A model generated the notes under the pieces. The model was not told the origin of the DNA and did no database searches. It worked only from the letters and a program-made list of their open reading frames with translations. From contig SVGQ01000005.1 in assembly GCA_015056245.1 (NCBI GenBank), forward strand, positions 1-54,434: a DNA stretch of 54,434 bases, written 5' to 3'. This document shows, piece after piece, positions 17,143 through 24,763 of this stretch. This DNA comes from Clostridiales bacterium (GTDB lineage Bacteria > Bacillota > Clostridia > Christensenellales > Aristaeellaceae). A program made the translations under genes and the position numbers. Every line of letters starts with the position of its first letter. The stretch's first letter is position 1.

Positions 17143-17145
17143 GGT

Positions 17146-17802
17146 TTACTCCTGTTCCACTTCCATGGCTTCTTCGATCCATGGAGAGTAGCTTTCTTCT
17201 TCCAGCAGACCTTCGATGCGCCCGTCGGTCACGCGGGTCAGCTCTGCCTGCACCGCTTCACTGTCTGCTGCTTTTACGCTGATTTCAAAGGCGACGGCGG
17301 TGGTGAATTCAGTGCTTTCCAACCTGACAGGCAGGCTTTTCAGGGTGTGCTGCACCTTATCCCACAGGGGATAAGCTACTTCAAACATCCATGTTTCCGT
17401 GGGATGCATTTCGCACACCTGCGCCGCATTCAGCGCAATGACGCAGCCCTGGGTATAAGCGCGCACCAAGCCGCCTGCACCAAGCAGCACACCGCCGAAA
17501 TAACGGGTCACCACCACGGCGCAGTCGACAACACCCCGGGCTTTCATCACTTCGATAATGGGCATACCGGCAGTGCCGCCGGGTTCTCCATCGTCGCTGT
17601 AACGCATGATGCCTGCGTTCTGCCCGATGATGTAAGCATAGCAGTTGTGGGTGGCATCCTTGTGCTTGGTACGGATACGGTCGAGGAAGCTGAGCGCTTC
17701 CTCGACCGTTTTCACAGGCGCTGCGTAGCCAATGAAGCGGCTTTTGTTGATGATCACTTCATCATGGGCTTCTTTCAGCAGCGTTTTATATGCTTTCATC
17801 AT
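17146..17802 (-). CDS. yigZ: YigZ/IMPACT family protein
   Basis: Conserved protein of 218 residues. The N-terminal UPF0029 domain carries [15 protein letters not shown], the [15 protein letters not shown] motif around residue 73 and [25 protein letters not shown]-terminal ferredoxin-like domain of about 70 residues follows. IMPACT-family proteins are linked to translation control, though the bacterial activity is unsettled. Its start overlaps the end of tyrS by 4 bp, so the two are translationally coupled. Confidence 0.92.
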   Translation of the reverse strand: MMKAYKTLLKEAHDEVIINKSRFIGYAAPVKTVEEALSFLDRIRTKHKDATHNCYAYIIGQNAGIMRYSDDGEPGGTAGMPIIEVMKARGVVDCAVVVTRYFGGVLLGAGGLVRAYTQGCVIALNAAQVCEMHPTETWMFEVAYPLWDKVQHTLKSLPVRLESTEFTTAVAFEISVKAADSEAVQAELTRVTDGRIEGLLEEESYSPWIEEAMEVEQE

Positions 17803-19025
17803 GCTTTCAGCATCAGGCGGCAGTAGCCCTTCTTGCCCTTGCGGAGCAGCAGGCCTTCCGCACCGATCAACTCGGCGGTAATCGCCATGTTGATATCAGT
17901 TACCTTTTCTTCGTTGACGGCAACAGCGCCGGATTCCACCATCTTGCGGGCTTCGCCGCGGCTCTTGCACAGACCGCAGGAGGCCAACAGGGTGGTGATT
18001 CGATTGTCCTCAGCCAGCTCGGCAGTGGACACCTCGAAGGTGGGCACGTTCTGGCTGGCACCGCCGCCGGCAAACAGGGCAGCAGCAGCTTCGGCAGCCT
18101 TGGTGGCTTCCTCTTCGCCGTGAATCATCTTGGTGATTTCGAAAGCCAGCACCTTCTTGGCTTCGTTGATCTCAGCGCCTTCCAGAGCGCCCAGACGGCG
18201 TACTTCGTCCATGGGCAGGAAGGTCAGCAGGGCCAGGAAGCGTTCCACGTCCTGATCCGCCACGTTGCGCCAGTACTGGTAGAACTCGTAGGGAGTGGTG
18301 CGGTTGGGATCCAGCCACAGAGCGCCCTTCTCGGTTTTGCCCATCTTCTTGCCGTCGTGGGTCATGATCAGCTTGCAGGTCAGGGCGAAAGCATCTTCCT
18401 GTTCCTTGCGGCGGATCAGGTCAGCGCCGCCCAGCATGTTGCTCCACTGGTCGTCGCCGCCGATCTGCAGACGGCAACCGTGGGTCTTGAACAGCTGCAG
18501 GAAGTCGTAGCTCTGCATGATCATGTAGTTGAACTCAAGGAAGGTCAGGCCGGTTTCCATGCGGCGCTTGTAGCACTCGGCGGTCAGCATGCGGTTGACG
18601 CTGAAGTGAGCGCCGATCTCGCGCAGAAAGTCCACATAGTTCAGGTTCAGCAGCCAGTCGCCATTGTTGACCATGGTGGCCTTGCCTTCGCCGAACTCCA
18701 TGAAGCGGCTCAGTTGCTTCTGGATGGCGGCTACGTTGTCAGCAATGGTTTCCTTGGTGAGCATCTTGCGCATGTCGGTCTTGCCGCTGGGGTCGCCGAT
18801 CATGGCAGTGCCGCCGCCGCACAGGATGATGGGGCGGTGACCGGCCTTCTGCAGATGGCTTGCCATGATGATGGGCATGAAGTGGCCCACATGGAGACTG
18901 TCAGCGGTGGGGTCGATGCCCAGGTAGAAGGTGACGGGGCCTTTTTCCATGGCTTTGTAGAGGTCTTCTTCAAAGGTGACCTGAGCGACGAATCCGCGCT
19001 CTTTGAGCATATCAAGTACGTGCAT
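17799..19025 (-). CDS. tyrS: Tyrosyl-tRNA synthetase
   Basis: Class I synthetase that charges tRNA-Tyr. The 408-residue protein has a HIGH-type motif LHVGHFMP near residue 46, the Tyr-binding GGDDQWSNM segment, a KMSKS variant KKMGKTEKG near residue 228, and a C-terminal S4 RNA-binding domain ([17 protein letters not shown]). Length and layout match the bacterial TyrS family. GAAAGGAAG precedes the ATG. It lies 54 bp after the aminotransferase gene and under the same upstream T-box leader. Confidence 0.97.
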   Translation of the reverse strand: MHVLDMLKERGFVAQVTFEEDLYKAMEKGPVTFYLGIDPTADSLHVGHFMPIIMASHLQKAGHRPIILCGGGTAMIGDPSGKTDMRKMLTKETIADNVAAIQKQLSRFMEFGEGKATMVNNGDWLLNLNYVDFLREIGAHFSVNRMLTAECYKRRMETGLTFLEFNYMIMQSYDFLQLFKTHGCRLQIGGDDQWSNMLGGADLIRRKEQEDAFALTCKLIMTHDGKKMGKTEKGALWLDPNRTTPYEFYQYWRNVADQDVERFLALLTFLPMDEVRRLGALEGAEINEAKKVLAFEITKMIHGEEEATKAAEAAAALFAGGGASQNVPTFEVSTAELAEDNRITTLLASCGLCKSRGEARKMVESGAVAVNEEKVTDINMAITAELIGAEGLLLRKGKKGYCRLMLKA

Positions 19026-19078
19026 GATGATTCTTCCTTTCTGTATTTACGTTCTGTATCGGTCATTCACATTGTTGA

Positions 19079-20266
19079 TCAGATATTCGCAGCAAACAGC
19101 TTGCGCAGCTTTGCCATACCTTCCCGGATCTGTTCCGGGGTGGAGTTGGAGAAGTTCAGGCGTAGGGTGTTGTGGTGACCGCCGTAGGGATAGAAATGAG
19201 TGCCGGGCACATAAGCGACACCAGCTTCAACCGCGGCTTGGAACAGCTCGGTGGCATTGAAGCCTTCCGGCATCTCCACCCAGATGAACAGGCCGCCTTC
19301 GGGCACGAAATACTTGGTGCCTTCCGGGAAGGACTTGAGTTCCTCCAGCATCAGTTCCATCTTTTCACGGTAAGCAGGAATGATGCTCTCAATGTGGCCT
19401 TCCAGCATGCCCCGGCGCAGGAACAGATCCACGATGGCCTGATTCAGGTTGGGGGTGTGCAGGTCGGTGCCCTGCTTGCCGATGGTGCACTTGCGCAGGA
19501 TGTCCTTCTCCGCTACAAGGAAACCAACACGCAGGCCCGGACTGATGATCTTGGAGAAACTGCCCATGTACACCACATGCCCGGTGGTATCAAAACTCTT
19601 GATGGTGGGTAGGTGTTCACCGGTATAGCGCAAGTCACGGTAGGGGTCATCCTCCATCACGATGAAGCCATACTTCTTGGCAAGCTCTGCGATGGGCTTG
19701 CGGCGGTCGGCTGCCAGCGTGCGTCCGGAAGGATTCTGGAAAGAAGGAATGATGTAGAACAGCTTGGGATGATGCTCCTTGATGGCTTCTTCCAATTTGT
19801 CCAGCATTACGCCGCCTTCATCGCTTTCCACAGGGATCAGCTTGGCCTGATACAGGTTCAGGGTCTGCATATTGCCAAGGAAGGTGGGGCTTTCCACCAG
19901 CACGGCATCACCGGGATTGATGAACGCCTTGAGCATCAGGTCCATGCAGCTGGTGGAACCGGTGGTGGGCAGAACGCCGTTCTGCTCCAGATCAAAGCCG
20001 TACTGCTGCTGGATGTACGCGTTCAGGCTCTCCACGAAGGGGGGATAGCCTTCCGTCGCACCATACTGCAGGATGCGCTTACCGTCAGCCTTCATGGCCT
20101 CGTAAGCCAGCTCGGCGCACACTTCATCGGGCAGGGCAGCCAACGAAGGGTTGCCGCCGGCGAAGGAGATCATGCCGGGTTTGCCCAGCACTTTGAAGAT
20201 CTCGCGGATTGCGCTGCCGCTGACACCGTCAAAACGCTCCGCGAATTGGATACCTTCAGGAATCAT
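19079..20266 (-). CDS. PLP-dependent aminotransferase (fold type I; likely aromatic in role)
   Basis: Class I aminotransferase of 395 residues of the 2-aminoadipate/aromatic (LysN-like) type without a MocR DNA-binding domain. Visible motifs are SFAGGNPS, LQYGATEGYPPF, the TTGSTSCMDL cofactor-phosphate region, IPSFQNPSGRT and the PLP lysine in YMGSFSKIISPGLRVGF. The start at 20266 follows AAAGGAGG with 6-bp spacing; the open frame upstream passes through the T-box leader and is not coding. Because it heads an operon with tyrS under a T-box with a probable Tyr specifier, the most likely job is tyrosine or other aromatic amino acid transamination. Exact substrates are inferred from context. Confidence 0.9.
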   Translation of the reverse strand: MIPEGIQFAERFDGVSGSAIREIFKVLGKPGMISFAGGNPSLAALPDEVCAELAYEAMKADGKRILQYGATEGYPPFVESLNAYIQQQYGFDLEQNGVLPTTGSTSCMDLMLKAFINPGDAVLVESPTFLGNMQTLNLYQAKLIPVESDEGGVMLDKLEEAIKEHHPKLFYIIPSFQNPSGRTLAADRRKPIAELAKKYGFIVMEDDPYRDLRYTGEHLPTIKSFDTTGHVVYMGSFSKIISPGLRVGFLVAEKDILRKCTIGKQGTDLHTPNLNQAIVDLFLRRGMLEGHIESIIPAYREKMELMLEELKSFPEGTKYFVPEGGLFIWVEMPEGFNATELFQAAVEAGVAYVPGTHFYPYGGHHNTLRLNFSNSTPEQIREGMAKLRKLFAANI

Positions 20267-20290
20267 GGGATAACCTCCTTTGAATTCGGG

Positions 20291-20565
20291 GAAAAAGAAA
20301 ACCGCCTTCCCCGTGAAAATAGGGGAAGGCGGCAGAAATTCTGTCGCGGTACCACTTCCGTTTGATGAAAGCCTCACAGCAATCATCCTCTGCGCGATGC
20401 CAACACATCGCCTGCGCTGTAAACGGCGCACCGTCGGTCTGCTACTGTCAGTTCACAGCCGGGCTCAGGGATGTATTCGCCAGCTTGCCGCCGCTTTCTT
20501 GCACCAACCGAAAGCTCTCTGAGGACGCGCAATTGCCGGGTACTCTTTCCCCTCATCGCTTGTAG
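20291..20565 (-). promoter_or_regulatory. T-box leader, probable tyrosine specifier
   Basis: On the minus strand the leader has the T-box core AGTGGTACCGCG (plus-strand 20345-20356), just before a terminator hairpin with a 12-bp stem (20301-20312 with 20322-20332) and a TTTTCTTTTT tail at about 20291-20300. Stem I features are an AGTA loop-E element (20541-20544), AGAGAG and GGTTGGTGCAAG apical motifs, and GAATACATCC, where TAC (20473-20475) sits at the specifier position followed by the usual purine. TAC encodes Tyr, in agreement with tyrS in the operon. Uncharged tRNA-Tyr would stabilise the antiterminator and permit expression. Confidence 0.9.
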
Positions 20566-20570
20566 GCCTT

Positions 20571-20600
20571 ATTATAGGGGAAGATGGGGGAGAAAGTCAA
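20571..20600 (-). promoter_or_regulatory. SigA promoter of the T-box operon
   Basis: On the minus strand TTGACT (20595-20600) and TATAAT (20571-20576) are separated by 18 bp. It lies directly upstream of the T-box leader. Confidence 0.8.
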
Positions 20601-20639
20601 GAAATTTCTTTGGATACAGTTGACAATGACAGTCACCGA

Positions 20640-21965
20640 TCACCAAGTGGCCTTGGAAGCCCGATCCACTGCGTTCTGATGCTCGCTGTCCACCCTGTTG
20701 GTTTCATGGGTCTTGCTGTTCTTGAAATGAATACAGAAATGACCGTTGAAATTGTTGCCGCTGATGGTGGCGGTTCCGTGAGGCATACCGTTCATGGAAG
20801 CTGCGTATACATGGCCATTGTAAAGCACCAGAATAGCGCGCCGCCGCCAGCTCCAGGAGCCGCCGTAGATCGCCTTCATGGCTTTGGTATCCGAGGCGGT
20901 GCGGGGCTCAGCGTCAATATGGTTGACCCCGGACCAGCGTACAGCTTCGAAAGTTTGGCCCGTTGCCACATCCTTGATGGTAAAGCGCGCATTCTTGGGA
21001 ATCACATGGGTGCCATCATCCTTGAACCAGTTCAGGGTTTCGGTCTTGTAGGTCTTGGATGTTTTACCAGACGATCCAGATGCGGTGGTTCCAAAAATGA
21101 CGCGGATCGTGCCGTTGCCTGCGACGCCATCCGCCTTCAAGCCACGCTTGGTCTGGAACTTCTTAACGGCTGCCACAGTGCCTTCGCCATAGTCGCCGTC
21201 GATGGCTCCGTCATAGTAACCGAGGTATTCCAAAGCCTGCTGCAATTTAACAACATTGGTTCCGCTGCTTCCTTTCTTGGTGGGAGAGGGAGCGCTGCCA
21301 ATCTCGCCAATGCTGTTCACCGTTTTATATTTGGAAGTATTGGTGGTTGAAGAAACACTGGTTTTTTTGTTGGATGCGGAACCGTTCAGTTCTGCATTCA
21401 TGGAAGTTTTGGCACAACTGCCGAAAATGCTTTTTACTGTGGAACGGCCTGCAACGCCGTCTGCCTCCAGTTTGTGATCCTTCTGATAAGCTTTGACGGC
21501 TGCGGTCGTTCCGCTGCCATAATCGCCATCAAGTCTGCCGTCATAGTAACCAAGGATCTTCAGTGCTTTCTGAAGCTTTTTCACATCGCTGTTGTCATCG
21601 CCGATCCGCATAGCGCCGGGAGGCGTGCCGATCGCAGCGATTTCATCCTTTTTGGCAACAGTGCTGTTCTTGCTGACTTTGATATACTTTTTCATGATAT
21701 AGCCGGAAAAGTTGCCATAGCGCACTTTGTACCAGCTGCCGGAAGAAGCGGTAACCACCACTTCTTCGCCTTCAGGAATCGTCTGTAAGGCTTTGGAATC
21801 CTGATCAGCGCTTTTGCGAAGGATTACTTTGGCATTTGTGATGCCTGTATCGTTGGCTGCAAAGGCAAAATGTGGCAGAAAAGAAAGCAGCAATACGAAT
21901 GTCATCAGCGCAGCAATCATGCGCAAAAAGCAGCGTTTGTTGTTGTGATCAATCAGCGTTTGCAT
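20640..21965 (-). CDS. Secreted SH3b / peptidoglycan-binding protein with unassigned C-terminal domain
   Basis: Protein of 441 residues. A signal peptide (residues 11-37, cleavage after AFA) is followed by a bacterial SH3 domain at about 40-97, two PG_binding_1 domains at 122-182 and 230-292 (each with LGYYDG-x-x-DGDYG-x-GT and a DGVAG-x-x-T end), and a C-terminal domain at 305-441. That domain contains WSWRRRAILVLYNG, GMPHGTATI and GHFCIHFKNSKTH. The His-Phe-Cys-Ile-His-Phe motif may mark a catalytic site, but I cannot assign it to a known enzyme family. The start at 21965 follows GGAGG at 6 bp; the frame is open upstream. It acts outside the cell at the wall. Confidence 0.88.
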   Translation of the reverse strand: MQTLIDHNNKRCFLRMIAALMTFVLLLSFLPHFAFAANDTGITNAKVILRKSADQDSKALQTIPEGEEVVVTASSGSWYKVRYGNFSGYIMKKYIKVSKNSTVAKKDEIAAIGTPPGAMRIGDDNSDVKKLQKALKILGYYDGRLDGDYGSGTTAAVKAYQKDHKLEADGVAGRSTVKSIFGSCAKTSMNAELNGSASNKKTSVSSTTNTSKYKTVNSIGEIGSAPSPTKKGSSGTNVVKLQQALEYLGYYDGAIDGDYGEGTVAAVKKFQTKRGLKADGVAGNGTIRVIFGTTASGSSGKTSKTYKTETLNWFKDDGTHVIPKNARFTIKDVATGQTFEAVRWSGVNHIDAEPRTASDTKAMKAIYGGSWSWRRRAILVLYNGHVYAASMNGMPHGTATISGNNFNGHFCIHFKNSKTHETNRVDSEHQNAVDRASKATW

Positions 21966-22027
21966 AAGCAGCCTCCTTTTGCTTGCGGATGGCAAAAACC
22001 AGGTGGATTGCTCATCCAACGAAAAAT

Positions 22028-22056
22028 AATATATTACAAAATTATTAATAAGTCAA
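22028..22056 (-). promoter_or_regulatory. SigA promoter of the SH3/PG-binding gene
   Basis: On the minus strand TTGACT (22051-22056) and TATATT (22028-22033) with a 17-bp AT-rich spacer, about 60 bp before the ATG. Confidence 0.7.
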
Positions 22057-22137
22057 TAAAAGTGAGTCACAATTTACAAATGCAAACGAAAAGACCTCTC
22101 TATTTATGGAAAACTTGTCCGAAAATGTCGGAGAGTA

Positions 22138-22166
22138 TTGACGAAAATCGTTTTCGAGATTAAACT
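22138..22166 (+). promoter_or_regulatory. SigA-type promoter of the large coiled-coil gene
   Basis: TTGACG at 22138-22143 and TAAACT at 22161-22166 with 17-bp spacing, 75 bp before the chosen ATG. It is divergent from the minus-strand promoter about 80 bp away. Confidence 0.6.
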
Positions 22167-22240
22167 GATAGCGTGTTCACGGTTCATTCATAATTTTACC
22201 GCTGAGCGCATTGAAGATATAAAGGGGTTTGTATCGAAAA

Positions 22241-24709
22241 ATGAAGGAAATGAACGGAACCGTTACGCTGGCTTTTGTAGAAGAGGATAATAAACAGCGC
22301 GTTATTTTCCGGGTTTTTCCGCTTTGTACCCGTGAGGGTGAGATGTTGCTGGGCAACAAGGAACTCTTTCCGGATGACGGCAGTCTCCGCATTGTTCCCG
22401 ATAAGCGCGAGCAGAGCACCTTCAAGGAGCGTATGCGGGAGATCAACGGCTTGTGCGCCATCAATTTGGTATCGGACGGTCGGGAATTGGTCAAGGTTCG
22501 CCAGAACCGTAACTATGCACCTGATCAAGGCGAGCGCAATCAGCAGGCGATTTATTCCGATGTGATCTGCGAATTCGCTTCCGGCGCCTGTTTTGAAGTA
22601 GTGGAGGCAGGCACGGATGCTTCTGGTGCGCTTACCCCCATGGTGCTGATCCAGCACGGCAAGTTGCTTGTGGGCCCTGTTGCGCGGGAAGCCGCCGCCG
22701 CCACTGCTCTGGATACCCTCAAACCTTTTGGTGATGACAGTTTCCTGCTTCATCAGTTTGAGATGGATCTGCTGGGCAGCCGCCGTATTTGCTGGAATCC
22801 CGAGGCGCTGCTGAACTGGAGACAGCGCCGCAGCGCGTTGCGCCGTAAGGAACGTGGCCATGCTGATGAAGAGAAGGTCCAGGAAAGCAATCAGCCTGTC
22901 GAAACGGTGCAGGCAAATGAGCAGATAACGCCTCCTGCTGCAGAAACTGCGCAGAAGGCGGCGGCAGAAGTTACAGAGAAGAAGCCGCAGCCAGAGAAAA
23001 AAGACAAGCAGCTTGAAGAGGTCTCTGTCAAGCCCGCACAGGAACAACCCAAGCAGAGGCAGGAGCGTCAGAGCCGCAAGGAGCGCAAGGCACACGAAGC
23101 TGCGGACAAGCAAAGCGAAGAACATGACAAGCCTGAGGCACCCGTTGCGGAGCAGCATGCTGAAACCGAAGAAACGCCGCTGCCTATTGGCTCCCGTCTG
23201 GAAATTCTGGATCAGGATCTGAGTTTTGATCAGCAACTCTCCCGTCTGGCCCAGCCGCTCAGCAGCAGCGCCAACCGTCTCAGCGCGGAGCAGGAGATGG
23301 TGGAGGAAGAACCGCTCCCAGAGGAGAATACAGCGCATTTCAATGGAACACCGCTCAACCGCAACGCCCGTCAGATCACCCGCAGCATGCGTAAGCCTCA
23401 GTCGGTACATCATGTGGTGGAACGGCACTTGGTGCAAAGCGGGGCGTTTCAGGATGAGCAATCTGCCTATCAAATCGTGGACAATCCCATCGAACGTTTG
23501 TTGATGGACATGGAATACGTATGGCAGAATGGCGAGCTTCGGGAATGCGCGCTGGCGCAGCTTCTGGAGAATGAAAGCTTCATGCATGATATGCTCACTG
23601 CCTTCCGGCGCAAGGGGTTCAGTACCCGCACCACCGCTGCGGCGCAGGAGCAGCTTGCAGAGATCGAAGCGGAGCGTCTGGATCTGCTCATGCAGCTGGA
23701 AACTGCCAAGGAAAATGAAAAGCAGTACCGTGAAAAGGCTTTGGCAAATCTCTCCCATAAGCTCAAGGGTGAGTCCGAACGGCTGAAACGCGAGGTCTCT
23801 ACACTGGAAAAGACGAGAGATTCCTTGAAAGCAGCCGCTCAGGCGCTGAGTGAGGAAGTCGCGGACAAGACTCAGAATTACATGACTCAACATATCACCT
23901 GCCTTGGCGGTGCTGATCAGAAACGGGTCATTCTTTCTCCGGTTGTGGGCGAACAGTATACCGCAGCACAATTGGGCGAAAACCTTCGTCAGCATATGAA
24001 TGGCAATGGTTTTGCCATCAGCGAAGATGATTCTATGGCTTTGCTGGTGCTGCTGTCTGTCAGCGACAGCCTGTGCCTGAGCGCGCCCACGGTTGAGGAT
24101 GCACGGCGCTTTGCCGTTTTGATGATGGAATGTCTGGGTCTGCAGAGCGTTAGCACGGTTATGCAGAATAGCTGCAGCGTGGAATTGGTCAGCATCTTGC
24201 CTGAAAATGATCTGCGTACGCCTACCGTCTCTATCCAGCCTGTAGGAACAGATGAAATTCACGCTTTTGGCCACAAGACCATTTTCATTGCTGGTTATGA
24301 AGATCAGATCCCGTTGTTTATGCCGGTATTCAGAGCGCCGAACCATCTGCGCAGCACCTTTGGCAACGAGGATGATTGGCAGCCAATCCGTCCTGCCTCT
24401 CTGGGAACTTTCCAGAAGATCCGTTCCAATGTTCATCCGCTGTTGACAGAAGCTGAAAATTGGTTCTCGGATATGAAAAACGCCATGGTACAGCAGGAAA
24501 TCGCTATTCCTGCAGTGACGCTGGAAAATATGCGCCGCTTCATGGAAGCTGGCATGCGCCGTGTGCGCGGCGGATTCGTGGCAGCAGCTGATATCGCTGT
24601 CAGCCATTGGATCGCTCCTGTCATCCTGCGCACCAACAGCGACACAGAAAGCCTTCGCAGAATTTTTAATGGCTTGCCCAAAACACTGGAATTGCTCCAC
24701 TTGGAGTAA
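22241..24709 (+). CDS. Large unrecognised protein: N-terminal domain, charged linker, coiled coil, possible degenerate AAA-like C-terminus
   Basis: Protein of 822 residues from the ATG at 22241 (AAGGGG 13 bp upstream); a TTG at 22229 is too close to the same site. I do not recognise the family. Residues 1-195 look like a mixed alpha/beta domain. Residues 200-310 are a disordered E/K/Q/P-rich linker. Residues 320-465 are mostly helical, and about 468-544 form a strong coiled coil. Residues 550-822 look globular; LLSVSDSLCLSAPTVEDARR sits where a P-loop might be in a McrB-like AAA domain, but no GxxGxGK[ST] is present, so any ATPase would be inactive. There is no signal peptide or TM segment, so it is cytoplasmic. 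It has its own promoter and a strong terminator, hence monocistronic. Confidence 0.8.
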   Translation: MKEMNGTVTLAFVEEDNKQRVIFRVFPLCTREGEMLLGNKELFPDDGSLRIVPDKREQSTFKERMREINGLCAINLVSDGRELVKVRQNRNYAPDQGERNQQAIYSDVICEFASGACFEVVEAGTDASGALTPMVLIQHGKLLVGPVAREAAAATALDTLKPFGDDSFLLHQFEMDLLGSRRICWNPEALLNWRQRRSALRRKERGHADEEKVQESNQPVETVQANEQITPPAAETAQKAAAEVTEKKPQPEKKDKQLEEVSVKPAQEQPKQRQERQSRKERKAHEAADKQSEEHDKPEAPVAEQHAETEETPLPIGSRLEILDQDLSFDQQLSRLAQPLSSSANRLSAEQEMVEEEPLPEENTAHFNGTPLNRNARQITRSMRKPQSVHHVVERHLVQSGAFQDEQSAYQIVDNPIERLLMDMEYVWQNGELRECALAQLLENESFMHDMLTAFRRKGFSTRTTAAAQEQLAEIEAERLDLLMQLETAKENEKQYREKALANLSHKLKGESERLKREVSTLEKTRDSLKAAAQALSEEVADKTQNYMTQHITCLGGADQKRVILSPVVGEQYTAAQLGENLRQHMNGNGFAISEDDSMALLVLLSVSDSLCLSAPTVEDARRFAVLMMECLGLQSVSTVMQNSCSVELVSILPENDLRTPTVSIQPVGTDEIHAFGHKTIFIAGYEDQIPLFMPVFRAPNHLRSTFGNEDDWQPIRPASLGTFQKIRSNVHPLLTEAENWFSDMKNAMVQQEIAIPAVTLENMRRFMEAGMRRVRGGFVAAADIAVSHWIAPVILRTNSDTESLRRIFNGLPKTLELLHLE

Positions 24710-24713
24710 ACAA

Positions 24714-24759
24714 AACAGCCCGGTAATCTCTCGTTGAGATACCGGGCTGTTGCTTTTTT
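24714..24759. terminator. Bidirectional terminator between convergent genes
   Basis: Stem AACAGCCCGGTAATCTC (24714-24730) pairs with GAGATACCGGGCTGTT (24736-24751) and is followed by a T run on the plus strand and TTTTGTTT on the minus strand. It serves the large coiled-coil gene and the PBP gene. Confidence 0.88.
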
Positions 24760-24763
24760 GTCA

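Noticed and set aside
17790..19178. 462-codon plus-strand frame opposite tyrS
   Set aside because: tyrS is certain; the frame is a mirror of its codon bias.
22196..24700. Long minus-strand frame opposite the coiled-coil gene
   Set aside because: The plus-strand frame has a promoter, terminator and coherent coiled coil; the antisense frame has no motifs and no start signal.
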